From contig NZ_SBIW01000001.1 of NCBI RefSeq assembly GCF_004054195.1, positions 62,001 to 126,000 of the forward strand: a DNA stretch of 64,000 nucleotides. The letters are read 5' to 3'. Origin of the DNA: Mucilaginibacter gilvus. Lineage in GTDB: Bacteria; Bacteroidota; Bacteroidia; Sphingobacteriales; Sphingobacteriaceae. Shown here piece by piece: positions 24,866-34,143 of the stretch (its first letter is position 1; each line of letters starts with the position of its first letter). Position numbers and translations under genes: made by a program. The notes under the pieces were generated by a model. That model did no database searches and had not been told where the DNA came from. It saw nothing but the letters and a program-made list of their open reading frames with translations.

Positions 24866-25867
24866 ATGAAGCTCATTCTCCCTGCCGCAAAACTCACCGC
24901 ATTAAGTTTATGCCTTATATCGCTTTTAAGTTTTAGCTGCGGCGGTAGTGCAGGTAAACAAACTGTTCCCGCAACGGCTACTATCACCCCTTCCTTTAGC
25001 AAATTTTTAAGCGAGCGACAATACAACGATCTTTTCCCGCAGCGCGCAAAATTTTATACTTACCAGGCTTTTATTAAAGCTGTGGACGAGATGGCACAGG
25101 TAAAAGTACAGGTTACCCGGCGCGCGGTATCGGTTTATCAGTTAATCCGTACAGACAAGCGCACCGGTAAAGACGGCATTGTGCGCCAGGATGGCGACTG
25201 GAACGAACCCTGGGCAAAAGAAAAGCCCGACAGCGTTTACCTGGTAAATTACGGCGGTTTTTGTACTGATAAAGATGCGATAAACAACAAGCGCGAACTG
25301 GCGGCATTCTTCGCGCAGATATCGCACGAAACCCGCCACGGTATGAACGGCAGCTACACCGACGGGTTGATGCTTACCCACGAGGATAACACCAGCCTGC
25401 AATACGTTATCGACAGCGACGAATACCCGCCTGTAAAAGGACAAAAATATTATGGCCGCGGGCCAATGCAGATCAGCTACAACGGCAACTACGGCTACGC
25501 GTCGGATTGTATCTTTGGAAACAAACATATCTTACTGGACAACCCTGCACTGGTAGAAACCGACCCCGTGGTAGCCTTTAAAACTGCTATCTATTTTTGG
25601 ATGACGCCCGAAACCCACAAACCATCGGCCCATGATGTGATGATAGGCAAATGGCAACCAAACACTAAAGATAAGGCCGCGGGCCGTGCCCCCGGCTTCG
25701 GTATGACGATAGTAATTGTAAACGGCGCGCTGGAATGCAAAAAAGGCGAAGACAACTACAGCATGAACGACCGTATTGGCTTTTACCAGTTTTATCTTAA
25801 AAAACTGGGAGCAACCGATCCAAATTGCGCCTGTAGCTGCGGGAAAATGGCACCGTACAGTTATTGA
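24866..25867 (+). CDS. Glycoside hydrolase family 19 (chitinase-like) lipoprotein
   Basis: 333 aa from the ATG at 24866; the upstream in-frame ATG at 24764 would put 34 residues before the signal peptide. The signal sequence ends LLSFSC, a lipobox, so it is probably anchored in the envelope. The GH19 core has catalytic E155 in SHETRHG, a second acidic candidate near E173 (THEDN), the YYGRGPMQIS motif, and YFWMTPE. Predicted to cleave chitin or a peptidoglycan-like beta-1,4 glycan. Likely co-transcribed with the peptidase gene 26 bp downstream. Confidence 0.92.
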   Translation: MKLILPAAKLTALSLCLISLLSFSCGGSAGKQTVPATATITPSFSKFLSERQYNDLFPQRAKFYTYQAFIKAVDEMAQVKVQVTRRAVSVYQLIRTDKRTGKDGIVRQDGDWNEPWAKEKPDSVYLVNYGGFCTDKDAINNKRELAAFFAQISHETRHGMNGSYTDGLMLTHEDNTSLQYVIDSDEYPPVKGQKYYGRGPMQISYNGNYGYASDCIFGNKHILLDNPALVETDPVVAFKTAIYFWMTPETHKPSAHDVMIGKWQPNTKDKAAGRAPGFGMTIVIVNGALECKKGEDNYSMNDRIGFYQFYLKKLGATDPNCACSCGKMAPYSY

Positions 25868-25893
25868 TAATCCATTTGTTTAAAGTCAGGCTG

Positions 25894-26913
25894 ATGAAAT
25901 TAGTTGTCGCATTACTATTATTTGGCCTCACGGCTCATGCATCCCTAAAATCCGATACCACCAAAGTATACCCCAACCGCCCGTCATCCCTCGGCATTAT
26001 CGGCGATACTGCCGATGTGCATACTGATACCAAACTGGGCGTAGTGATAATTGGTGGCGGTAAAGATGTAGATGCGGCCTTTAAATGGATGATTAGCCGG
26101 AGCGGCGGCGGAGATGTAGTGATCATCCGCGCATCGGGCACAGGGGCTTATAACCCCTATATTTATGAGCTGGGCAAAGTAAATTCGGTGGAAACGCTGA
26201 AGATAGATTCGCGCGAACTGGCTGAGAATGATACCGTGGTGAACATCATACGCAATGCCGAAATGCTTTTCATCGCCGGCGGCGACCAAAGCAACTACAT
26301 GAAGTACTGGAAAGGCACCAAAACCATGGATGCCATCAACTACCTGCTCAATAAGAAACACGTGCCTGTTGGCGGCACCAGCGCGGGCTGCGCTATCTTG
26401 GGCGGCTTTTATTACAGCGGCGAAATTGCCAGCCTTACGGCAGATACCGCGCTGGCCAATCCATACCACAATTTAGTAAAGCTCTACAATAACGACTTTC
26501 TGCACGCCCCCTACTTGCAAAACGTAATTACCGACCAACATTACGTAACCCGAAGCCGCCAGGGCCGCCATGTGGTTTTCCTCGCACGAATAGCCCGCGA
26601 CTGGCATACCAACATTAAAGGCATAGCCGCTGATGAACGCACCGCCGTTTGTATGGACGAGAATGGGCAGGCATTAGTATTCGGCAGCAGCAGGGCCTAC
26701 TTTTTATTACCCGACGCAAAGAAACCCGCCGAAACCCTCGCCCCCGGCAAACCACTTACCTGGAAACAAAATCAGCAGGCCATCAAAGTTTATGAGATAC
26801 AAGGCACGGATCAGGGTGCCGGACATTTCGACCTAACAAAATTTGATGAGAGCAAAGCCAGCGGCGGCAACTGGCAATGGTGGTGGGTGCAGGATGGGGT
26901 ATTACATAAATAA
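25894..26913 (+). CDS. Secreted cyanophycinase-like peptidase (family S51)
   Basis: 339 aa from the ATG at 25894, which begins a signal peptide (MKLVVALLLFGLTAHA). The S51 fold shows VVIIGGGKDVDAAF, FIAGGDQSNY, and the nucleophile elbow GGTSAGC with S163. The family cleaves after Asp; cyanophycinases degrade the polymer cyanophycin. Bacteroidota members with signal peptides are widespread, and their substrate may be another Asp-rich peptide. It follows the GH19 gene by 26 bp. Confidence 0.9.
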   Translation: MKLVVALLLFGLTAHASLKSDTTKVYPNRPSSLGIIGDTADVHTDTKLGVVIIGGGKDVDAAFKWMISRSGGGDVVIIRASGTGAYNPYIYELGKVNSVETLKIDSRELAENDTVVNIIRNAEMLFIAGGDQSNYMKYWKGTKTMDAINYLLNKKHVPVGGTSAGCAILGGFYYSGEIASLTADTALANPYHNLVKLYNNDFLHAPYLQNVITDQHYVTRSRQGRHVVFLARIARDWHTNIKGIAADERTAVCMDENGQALVFGSSRAYFLLPDAKKPAETLAPGKPLTWKQNQQAIKVYEIQGTDQGAGHFDLTKFDESKASGGNWQWWWVQDGVLHK

Positions 26914-26983
26914 AATTCAATTTTTCTTATTTGATATCACTTGGAATTAGCGGATATTAGGCAGCATAACTCAAACTGTTATC

Positions 26984-27448
26984 ATGAAAGTCTTAAAAAT
27001 ATTACTACTCTTTGCAGCCTGCTTTTTATGCACGCCCCTGTTTGCCCAGCAACAAACGCCCGAAACTTACATCAGCAAGTTTTTTATAGAGTACCGCAGC
27101 TCACCCGCAACTGCTATTGATAACTTGTATGCCAGCAATGTTTGGATGTCGCAATCGCAGGATGCTATTACCGCGTTAAAAACAAAATTAAACTCGCTTA
27201 CAACGGACGTTGTGGGCAATTACTACGGGCAGGAACTTATTAGCACCAAACAGGTACGAGGGCGGTTAAAAGTTTATTCGTACCTGTTGAAATACGACAG
27301 GCAACCCGTACGCTTCATATTTAAATTTTACAAAGCACACGACAAATGGATGCTCTACGGCTTCAAATTTGATGATGATATGGATGCCGAACTCGAACGC
27401 GCAGCCCGCCTGGATGCTCCCGACCTGACCCCATTGGCAAAGCAATAA
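26984..27448 (+). CDS. Exported hypothetical protein
   Basis: 154 aa with a clear signal peptide (MKVLKILLLFAACFLCTPLFA, cut before QQQ). The mature part is mixed alpha/beta: an N-terminal helix (ETYISKFFIEY), then YLLKYDRQPVRFIFKFYKAHDKWMLYGFKFDDD. Alternating strands with that ending resemble small NTF2-like periplasmic proteins, but this is a weak visual impression. It stands 70 bp after the peptidase gene and may share its transcript. Confidence 0.7.
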   Translation: MKVLKILLLFAACFLCTPLFAQQQTPETYISKFFIEYRSSPATAIDNLYASNVWMSQSQDAITALKTKLNSLTTDVVGNYYGQELISTKQVRGRLKVYSYLLKYDRQPVRFIFKFYKAHDKWMLYGFKFDDDMDAELERAARLDAPDLTPLAKQ

Positions 27449-27524
27449 TTATAAACACACCAAAAACAGACAAGCCCTGTACAAATGCGTACTGGGCTTG
27501 CTGGCTTAATATCGTCGTTTAAAA

Positions 27525-28736
27525 TTATTCTGATTTGCCTACCAAAGTCCATTTATAACTCGCACCATCTTTCAGAATACCAAAATAGTCAAACGTTCCG
27601 CTGGCACGGTCGCCGGCAGCATCTAAGGCATCGGCACCGGTTACGCCGGTATCTTTGTTAGCTTCGGCCACAAAAAGGGTTTTTATCTTGGCAAAGTCGG
27701 TGGTGCTGCCGTCGGTACCTTCCAGCGTGTAGGCTATGGTCCATAAGGCATCGTAAGCCGCTAAAGCGTAAGCATCCGGGTCTGTACCGGTTTTAGCTTT
27801 TATACGCGCGGCCAATGGCTCCCATTTACTTTTATAGGCATCCGGCAACCCAAACGATGGCGCAAAAAAACCGGTTTTAATGGCGAACTCGGCAACAACC
27901 GGGTCGGTTAGTAGCGCGGTGCTCAGCACTACGCCGTCGCCGCCGTACCACTTAATACTATTAAGAGTTGGTTCTGCGCTGGCCAGTTTAAACAGCTCGA
28001 TACCTTCATCAAACGACGCTAAATATACAGCAACTTTACCGGTACCCTTGGATACCGTTAAACGGGCAACTTCTGTTTTGATACTGGCTATAACCGATGC
28101 GTAGTTGGTTGTAGTAATTGGATATGGGGCTATTGCTGCCACCTCACCGCCTTTTGCGGCAAACGCAGCGCCGGTTGAAGTTTGCAGGCCTTTGTTGCCG
28201 GCATCATCGCGGGCAACGGTAACCAAACCTGTGCTGCCTTGTTTAAAAATGGTAGCACCGCTTGCGGCACCTTCAATTTTATCTGATGGGCAAAAACGGA
28301 AAATGTTATCACCTGCAATAGCTAAACTGCCCGCCGTACTGCTTTGGCTTACTACCAAAACATCGTGGGCATCTGCTTCGGGCTTTATGGTAGCAAGTTC
28401 TGCGCTCGACTGTGGGCCGATAAAGAATTTTACACCGAGGTCTTTAGCCGCAACAAATAGTAATCTTGCAGTTTCGGTTTCCAGTTTGGTATCTGATATG
28501 GCAACCTCAATATGGAATTTGGCATCTTTTTGCGCCAGGTATTTATTAATATCCTCCTGCGCCAGTTCCAAAGCAGCCCTGGAGGTTATCCCCAGCGACG
28601 ACCAGTTGCCGGTGATAGAGAACAAACCCTGCACCTTTACAGGTTTCGACACGATAACTTTTGTTGATTTGGCGCAACTTTGTACCAGTAAAATAACAGC
28701 GAATAACGCGATAACCGGGAGTAATAATTTTCTCAT
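27525..28736 (-). CDS. Periplasmic binding protein (branched-chain amino acid type), lipoprotein
   Basis: 403 aa. The signal sequence ends LLVQSC, a lipobox. The mature part is a type 1 periplasmic binding protein (Peripla_BP_6): VQGLFSITGNWSSLG, ALELAQEDIN, FIGPQSSAELATIKP, VVSQSSTAGSLA, and ALAAYDALWTIAYTLE. Such proteins normally deliver amino acids or amides to a Liv-type ABC transporter. No permease or ATPase gene adjoins, so it may act as an orphan binding or sensory lipoprotein. A weak hairpin lies between it and the converging gene (27471-27500). Confidence 0.88.
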   Translation of the reverse strand: MRKLLLPVIALFAVILLVQSCAKSTKVIVSKPVKVQGLFSITGNWSSLGITSRAALELAQEDINKYLAQKDAKFHIEVAISDTKLETETARLLFVAAKDLGVKFFIGPQSSAELATIKPEADAHDVLVVSQSSTAGSLAIAGDNIFRFCPSDKIEGAASGATIFKQGSTGLVTVARDDAGNKGLQTSTGAAFAAKGGEVAAIAPYPITTTNYASVIASIKTEVARLTVSKGTGKVAVYLASFDEGIELFKLASAEPTLNSIKWYGGDGVVLSTALLTDPVVAEFAIKTGFFAPSFGLPDAYKSKWEPLAARIKAKTGTDPDAYALAAYDALWTIAYTLEGTDGSTTDFAKIKTLFVAEANKDTGVTGADALDAAGDRASGTFDYFGILKDGASYKWTLVGKSE

Positions 28737-28829
28737 TTAGCAGCAGGTTGTTTAATGGCGTAAATTAAGCAAAATTATCGTTCCGCAGTAAACAGTTTGG
28801 CACTGTTGGATAGCTGATTAAGTATTGCT

Positions 28830-29201
28830 TTAATTTTTTACCGTGGTATCACTCTCCATCCGCAGGCTTTCTTCGTGTATAGCATTCATCAATTCGGTGA
28901 TAAAAACGGGCGAGAGGCCTTCCTTACCACCTGCAATTATGGCCTTATTTACTACCTCCCTAAATCGGGCCGGCTGCAAAGGCGGGATGTTGTTCTTCTT
29001 TTTATACGCCCCTATTTCCTGCACAATGCGCTGCCTACTGCCCAAAATGCTTATCAGCAATTTATCCAGCGAATCTATCCTTTTACGGCTGGCGCTTAAC
29101 TCCCGGTTTATTACAGTGGCGCTTTTTGCCTGGGCCGATGCGGTAAAACTAAGCGCTACACAGCAAATGGTGCAAATCAGCATTATTTTAATATGTTTCA
29201 T
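28830..29201 (-). CDS. Exported chorismate mutase (AroQ fold)
   Basis: 123 aa. A signal peptide (MKHIKIMLICTICCVALSFTASA) is followed by a single all-helical CM_2 domain: RKRIDSLDKLLISILGSRQRIVQEIGAYKK, then ARFREVVNKA and the C-terminal helix. It would convert chorismate to prephenate. Conserved Arg, Lys and Glu positions of helix 1 and the loop appear present. Exported AroQ proteins are known in some bacteria, but the reason for exporting this activity is unclear. It stands alone, divergent from the gene at 29285. Confidence 0.8.
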   Translation of the reverse strand: MKHIKIMLICTICCVALSFTASAQAKSATVINRELSASRKRIDSLDKLLISILGSRQRIVQEIGAYKKKNNIPPLQPARFREVVNKAIIAGGKEGLSPVFITELMNAIHEESLRMESDTTVKN

Positions 29202-29284
29202 AGGTGGCGGGGTTAATTAATAGTGAAAATACACAAAATTATTAATCTGCCGCTTAGTATATTTAGCCTGTTTAATTTATATAA

Positions 29285-29902
29285 ATGGGCGAATTTTTAT
29301 TTGATACAAAAGGGCTTTCACAACACACTATCGACAACTTCCAGGCAACTTATGATGAGCTGCGGGCGCATTTTAATATGCAGCTTACCGGGCACATCAA
29401 TTTCCACCTCGAAGATTTTGACGCCTTTAACCAATACCATGATTATAACCTGCTGGGTTCCTACGTCATTAAAAACGGGCGCAGCGACTGCTATATATTG
29501 TTTTTGGACACCCACTCCAAAAAAGCCCACGAGGGCTTAATAACCGACCATTTTGAATACCAAACCTGGGCTCTGGCTTACCTCAAGCGCGATTTTGGCC
29601 GCGTAAAGATCCGCCCGGAAACCTTGCGCGATAAACTCGCCGAACTGATACATCCGCTGGAACTCGATTTTAAAGAGGACAAAGCCTTTAGCGATACCTT
29701 TTACGTGATGGTGAACGACCACGCCAAAGCCATCAACTGCATGGACCGCCACTTCCGCAACGCGGTGATGGATATACGGGAGGACGACTTTGTAATCGAA
29801 ATAGTAAACCACACCCTCGTTATCGGCAATAAAAAACCTATTACGTCAGAACGCGCCGTTTACATGGCCGAGTTTGTTTGCAAACTGGCGGAGGTGTGTT
29901 AG
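29285..29902 (+). CDS. Conserved hypothetical cytoplasmic protein
   Basis: 205 aa, no signal or membrane segment. Features: FHLEDFDAFNQYHDYNLLGSYV, FLDTHSKKAHEG, FEYQTWALAYLKRDFG, IHPLELDF, and a C-terminal VIGNKKPITSERAVYMAEFVCKLA. It is acidic and His/Asp rich, which might suit metal binding, but no catalytic motif is recognisable. It reads like a lineage-conserved Bacteroidota protein. Family unknown to me. Confidence 0.7.
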   Translation: MGEFLFDTKGLSQHTIDNFQATYDELRAHFNMQLTGHINFHLEDFDAFNQYHDYNLLGSYVIKNGRSDCYILFLDTHSKKAHEGLITDHFEYQTWALAYLKRDFGRVKIRPETLRDKLAELIHPLELDFKEDKAFSDTFYVMVNDHAKAINCMDRHFRNAVMDIREDDFVIEIVNHTLVIGNKKPITSERAVYMAEFVCKLAEVC

Positions 29903-29918
29903 GCTGATCTCTTTAACC

Positions 29919-31574
29919 TTATTTTAGCACCGCAGGTAAAATATACTGCTGCATAATTTTATCAGCCTGGGGGTGCGCGTAGCCTTCGTTGTAAGCCGTT
30001 GCGGTGATGATAACCACCAGTGGCGCGTCTTTAAATACAAAGATCTTGTTGCCGCCGTTGCCGGTGCAGTACCAGGTTTCGTAAGCTCTATCGCCGATAG
30101 TGTAGGTTTTATTCCAGAAGAGGTAGCCGTAATTGCCTGGGCCAACCACATCTGCCGGCAGGGCAATTTGCTTGGTGAATGATTTTTGCGCCCACTCCTT
30201 CGGGATGACCTGTTTGCCATTCCAAACGCCGCCGTTTTTATAAAGCTGCCCGAATTTGGCAAAATCCAGCGCCCTTAACCTGATGCCGCCTGCTGTATTA
30301 GCCACATGTTGCGGGGTATATTGCCATCTGTAATTGGTAATGCCTAAGGGTTTAAATAATTTGGTGTCGGCATATTTATCCAACCCGCCGGGTACTTTTT
30401 GGTTGAGGATATCCCCTACCACCACTATACCCGCTGTAAAATAGTTCCAGCTTTTGTAGGCTTCCTTGCTGCTGTCCACTTTCAGATCCAGCGCGAATTT
30501 TACCCAGTTATCCGTCGGGTACATATTGTTTTCGTTCCCAGGGGAGTTATCATCGTTATCATTCGCATCAAAAACAGAACTCATGGTGAGCAGGCTTTTA
30601 ATGGTGATACCATCTTTTTTTGGAGCATAATTCTGGTAGTTCTTCAGGTTATAAAAATTACCGAGCGTTTGCTGTTCCGATTTGATGTAGCCCTCCTTTA
30701 TAGCAATGCCCATTACCGCCGATGCGAAGGTTTTTCCTACCGAGCGCGGATCGTGCAGGCTGTCCCTACCTTCGCCGTTAAAATATTCCTCTATTAAAAG
30801 CTTACCGTTTTTGATAACTACGATACCGCTGATGTTCTTGAACTTATTTTGGGCTATCTTTTCGTTCATGCCCATGATCAGCTTTTTATCGTAAACTTCT
30901 GTAGATACCGGCCAGCCGCTGTTTGGTTTGATGGTTTGAATTTGTATATCCTTCACCTCCGCAGGCGAAACGATCAATTTCAGATCGCCTTTGGCAATAA
31001 CTTCCCCCACTTTGAGTGCCGGGATGGCAATGTATGGGCGCAGCTCTATCCGCAGTGTATGCGCGCCTGTTGTTAAGGCATCCTCGCCGCCACGCATCAT
31101 CATGCGGCCAAACAGGTAACGGCTCCACATATCCTCGTGAAAAGTACTGATGAGCTTAACACGCAGTGCCGTGCGGCCGTTTTTAAAACGCGCGTAGCCA
31201 GCCCCTTTATGCAGGTTTTCCTGGTAAATGGGTTTGTCGTCAATATAAAACGTGAATTGATAATTGCCCTCATTCAGTTGCGCCAAGGTAAGGTCGGGTG
31301 CCATTTGGTGCTGGTAATTGGTAAGCGAGTTACCCATAAAAGCACACATGCTGAGGTTGTTTTTTGGGTTTAATACCAACTCCTGTAAAACATCGGCATC
31401 CTTTATTTGCGCCACGGGGATGGTATCATTCAAAAAAATAATGCGGCCAATGTTGGTCTTTTGTCGCACCCCTGTAATAGGCTCCGGGGTTACAATATCG
31501 GTGGTTTGCGCGGTTGTGTTAAGCGATACCAGGCAAAGCGCGGCAAATAAAATGTGTTTTATGTTGATATGCAT
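29919..31574 (-). CDS. Secreted serine hydrolase (beta-lactamase class C fold)
   Basis: 551 aa from the ATG at 31574, which begins a signal peptide (MHINIKHILFAALCLVSL); the open frame extends 58 codons upstream but without export signal in front. An N-terminal domain of about 230 residues precedes a beta-lactamase-like domain with S278-V-G-K281 (SxxK), a SWNYFTAG segment where YxN is expected, and CTGNGG near the end. Such proteins are esterases, peptidases or D-aminopeptidases rather than true beta-lactamases. The AraC-family gene just upstream on the same strand may regulate it. Confidence 0.85.
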   Translation of the reverse strand: MHINIKHILFAALCLVSLNTTAQTTDIVTPEPITGVRQKTNIGRIIFLNDTIPVAQIKDADVLQELVLNPKNNLSMCAFMGNSLTNYQHQMAPDLTLAQLNEGNYQFTFYIDDKPIYQENLHKGAGYARFKNGRTALRVKLISTFHEDMWSRYLFGRMMMRGGEDALTTGAHTLRIELRPYIAIPALKVGEVIAKGDLKLIVSPAEVKDIQIQTIKPNSGWPVSTEVYDKKLIMGMNEKIAQNKFKNISGIVVIKNGKLLIEEYFNGEGRDSLHDPRSVGKTFASAVMGIAIKEGYIKSEQQTLGNFYNLKNYQNYAPKKDGITIKSLLTMSSVFDANDNDDNSPGNENNMYPTDNWVKFALDLKVDSSKEAYKSWNYFTAGIVVVGDILNQKVPGGLDKYADTKLFKPLGITNYRWQYTPQHVANTAGGIRLRALDFAKFGQLYKNGGVWNGKQVIPKEWAQKSFTKQIALPADVVGPGNYGYLFWNKTYTIGDRAYETWYCTGNGGNKIFVFKDAPLVVIITATAYNEGYAHPQADKIMQQYILPAVLK

Positions 31575-31638
31575 GTTTTTAGTTTTGATGTTGTCTATGC
31601 AAATCTCCGCTAAATTAAGCCTGCAAAATAGAACAGGA

Positions 31639-32454
31639 TTAACATGCCTGCAATAAAAGTTTGCGGTAGATGGTAGGGTTTGCCTGGTTAAAACTTTTAA
31701 AGCTCCGCAGAAAATGGCTCTGGTCTGCAAAGCCGCAGGTAAGGGCAATATCGGTTAAGGATAAATTATTATTGGGCAGCAACGAGAACGCTTTTTCTAT
31801 TCGCAGCTTGCGGATGTACTCGCCAAGGTTGCAATTAAAATATCTGGAGAAATCCCTCGATAAATGCACCGGGTGGATCTGTAACATGCCCGATAGCTCG
31901 CTTAGCGTGAATTTGCCGGCGATATTATCGTTTAAAATATCTCTCAACCTACCAACCCAAAGTGGTGCTTGTTTGGCGTCGGATATGCTATCACCCTGCA
32001 TTTTGGCCAAAGCCTGCAATAATAATATTTCGGTGGAAAGTGCTGTAATACCATCCTGGATCTTGGTTTCGCGGAATATCTTGTAGAAAAGGAATTTTAC
32101 ATCGGGGTTGGCTACCGCGAAACTGCCCTGTAAATTATCCCGGTAAAATTTGAAACTATTGAACCAGCTTTCGTTCAGTTCGATATGGAAACCGCGTGTA
32201 AAACCTTTGGGTTTTATATTGTAATGCGCGTCCTGCCAGTTGTGGAACAGCAGGCTGCCGGCGGTACAGTTGTAAACTTCTTTTTTGTTGCCTTCTATCA
32301 CCTTTCCATCCAGTATGAAGGTAAAGTAGGCGTTATCGTGGTAGTGCCAGTCTACCCTGTCGTGTGTGTATTCGGTATCGGTAATGGTGGCAAAATCCAG
32401 GTGGATGGTGCTGTTGGTTTGCCCGTAAAAGCGCCCGGTTTTTAAATTCTCCAC
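31639..32454 (-). CDS. AraC-family transcriptional regulator
   Basis: 271 aa. The N-terminal half is a cupin-like sensor (DWHYHDNAYFTFILDGKV, GSLLFHNWQDAHYNI). The C-terminal about 100 residues carry the paired AraC helix-turn-helix: FTLSELSGMLQIHPVHLSRDFSRYF and SLTDIALTCGFADQSHFLRSFK. It lies 64 bp upstream of the serine hydrolase on the same strand, so local regulation or co-transcription is likely. Ligand unknown. Confidence 0.93.
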   Translation of the reverse strand: MENLKTGRFYGQTNSTIHLDFATITDTEYTHDRVDWHYHDNAYFTFILDGKVIEGNKKEVYNCTAGSLLFHNWQDAHYNIKPKGFTRGFHIELNESWFNSFKFYRDNLQGSFAVANPDVKFLFYKIFRETKIQDGITALSTEILLLQALAKMQGDSISDAKQAPLWVGRLRDILNDNIAGKFTLSELSGMLQIHPVHLSRDFSRYFNCNLGEYIRKLRIEKAFSLLPNNNLSLTDIALTCGFADQSHFLRSFKSFNQANPTIYRKLLLQAC

Positions 32455-32466
32455 AATGCTTGTTTA

Positions 32467-32961
32467 TCAATCCTTCAACCTATTCTTTTTAGCTTGCTTC
32501 TGCTCAAATGTCAAAACGCATTTATTAAGAACGTGCCTTTCTTCCTCTGTTATCTCTGTTGTGATATCATTTAATATCTCCATCACAAAGTAGTACTCCT
32601 CCATTAAACTAATGGTTTGGCGCTTTAATATCAATGACAATTTATATTTTGATTGGGAATAAAGCAGAAAATAACCCGGCAATCCATTTGCCTTCAAATC
32701 ATCATCCAAGGCCTTTTTGAATTCATCAGGAGCATACTTAAGCATTGAAAAAATATCAGAAAACCCAAGTTTCATGCTTTTTAAAGCAAGTGGCTTGCTT
32801 TTAGTTTCCAAGTTGTTGAGCATGGAAACCGGCGAAGGGAGATTGCCAATATTTATGCCCTGCAAATAAGCTTCGGCTTGTGTAAGCGTCGATTTATGTT
32901 GCCAGATTATTTCAAAAACCTTTTTATACAGATCGTAATTGGTTTTATCGATCTTTATCAT
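32467..32961 (-). CDS. Hypothetical protein linked to an ABC ATPase
   Basis: 164 aa, no signal peptide or membrane helix. It is rich in Lys, Leu and Glu and predicted mostly helical (YLQGINIGNLPSPVSML, YYFVMEILNDITTEITEEERH). No recognised domain. It begins 2 bp after the stop of the ABC ATPase gene on the same strand, so the two are almost certainly co-transcribed. Its AT content is higher than its neighbours. Function unknown. Confidence 0.7.
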   Translation of the reverse strand: MIKIDKTNYDLYKKVFEIIWQHKSTLTQAEAYLQGINIGNLPSPVSMLNNLETKSKPLALKSMKLGFSDIFSMLKYAPDEFKKALDDDLKANGLPGYFLLYSQSKYKLSLILKRQTISLMEEYYFVMEILNDITTEITEEERHVLNKCVLTFEQKQAKKNRLKD

Positions 32962-32963
32962 AA

Positions 32964-33749
32964 CTACTTACCCAGGTCTATCCCCACTGCGGCGCTATGC
33001 TGGCGCACGGTTTGTATGTTGGTATTTTCGTAATCTTTTTCTACCAAACCATCGCGCATACGCACAATACGGTGGGCGTGCTGGGCTATATCCTCCTCGT
33101 GCGTTACCAGTATAATGGTATTACCTTTAGCGTGGATATCTTCAATCAACCCCATAATTTCTATGGACGTTTTTGTATCTAAGTTACCTGTTGGCTCATC
33201 CGCAAGGATGATGGATGGATTGTTGATCAATGCGCGGGCCACAGCTACGCGTTGGCGCTGCCCGCCCGATAGCTCGTTAGGGCGGTGATCTGTACGGTTA
33301 CCCAGACCTACGTTTTCTAACGCAGCTTTGGCGCGTGCCTGCCTTTTTTCTTTGCTGATGCCTGCATAAACAAGCGGGAGGGCAACGTTATCTAAAGCGC
33401 TGTTACGCGGTAAAAGGTTAAATGTCTGAAAAACGAAGCCAATTTCGGAATTACGCACTTCGGCCAATTCATTATCCGTCATGTGGCTTACGTTGAGCCC
33501 GTTGAGGATGTACTCGCCTTTGGTTGGCGTATCTAAACAGCCCAAAATATTCATCAGGGTAGACTTCCCCGAACCCGAAGGCCCCATCAGCGCCACAAAT
33601 TCACCTTTATTGATACTTAAAGTTACCGATTTTATAGCATGTATAATTTCGGCACCTATAACATACTTACGCCCGATATCTTTTAAAATAATTAGTGGCT
33701 CTTCCTTGGTTTTTAATGGCTCTTCCTTGGATTTGTTCAGTGGTATCAT
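32964..33749 (-). CDS. ABC transporter ATP-binding protein, MacB/LolD type
   Basis: 261 aa. Walker [11 protein letters not shown]-loop region FQTFNLLP, signature [15 protein letters not shown], Walker [13 protein letters not shown] and H-loop LVTHEE are all present. The [20 protein letters not shown] and [10 protein letters not shown] segments are typical of MacB/LolD-class ATPases that work with FtsX-like permeases. No permease adjoins. The MacB-type permease at 19551-20798 is one possible partner, by type only. A repeated KEEPL at the N-terminus precedes the domain. Confidence 0.93.
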   Translation of the reverse strand: MIPLNKSKEEPLKTKEEPLIILKDIGRKYVIGAEIIHAIKSVTLSINKGEFVALMGPSGSGKSTLMNILGCLDTPTKGEYILNGLNVSHMTDNELAEVRNSEIGFVFQTFNLLPRNSALDNVALPLVYAGISKEKRQARAKAALENVGLGNRTDHRPNELSGGQRQRVAVARALINNPSIILADEPTGNLDTKTSIEIMGLIEDIHAKGNTIILVTHEEDIAQHAHRIVRMRDGLVEKDYENTNIQTVRQHSAAVGIDLGK

Positions 33750-33800
33750 CCGTTTTTCTTTCTTTGACAGTAGCGTAGGGTGAAATGTTACAGGGGAAAT

Positions 33801-33835
33801 TTAATTTCGGATATCGGAGTTTCGATTTCGGATCT
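33801..33835. repeat. TTTCGGA-type dispersed repeat, second copy
   Basis: Contains TTTCGGATATCGGAGTTTCG and TTTCGGAT, closely related to the repeat at 22053-22090. It lies between the ABC ATPase gene and gatC. Confidence 0.6.
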
Positions 33836-33855
33836 ATTTACTTTAGACTTAAAAC

Positions 33856-34143
33856 TCACTTGATCACCTTCGCTACTAAAAAGTGGCTGTTATCATGATC
33901 CGGCGCATTCTTCAATGCTTCTTCGGTGGTGATAATCTGCTTCACCACATCATCGCGGAGCACGTTGGGCTCATCCGTCATGTATACCAATGGCTCTACA
34001 CCGGTGGTATCTACCTCGTTCAGCTTATCCATAAAGCCCAGTATCTTGTTCATATCGGCAATCATCTCCGCCTTTTCATCGGGGGCAAGTTCCAGCCGGG
34101 CAAGGTGGGCTATTTTATCAACTGTTTGTTCGTCTATGGTCAT
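33856..34143 (-). CDS. gatC: Asp-tRNA(Asn)/Glu-tRNA(Gln) amidotransferase subunit C
   Basis: 95 aa, family length. Small subunit that stabilises GatA/GatB, which amidate mischarged Glu-tRNA(Gln) or Asp-tRNA(Asn). Motifs: VDKIAHLARLEL, the MNKILGFMDKLNEVDTTGVEPL segment, and the C-terminal ALKNAPDHDNSHFLVAKVI, matching the family PxxxxGFFxVPxVI end. It overlaps the 3' end of plsC by 26 bp and is probably translated with it. gatA and gatB are not in the window. Confidence 0.95.
   Translation of the reverse strand: MTIDEQTVDKIAHLARLELAPDEKAEMIADMNKILGFMDKLNEVDTTGVEPLVYMTDEPNVLRDDVVKQIITTEEALKNAPDHDNSHFLVAKVIK

Noticed and set aside
31575..31748. 58-codon extension of the serine hydrolase
   Set aside because: It would place a long polar stretch before a good signal peptide and overlaps the end of the AraC-family gene.
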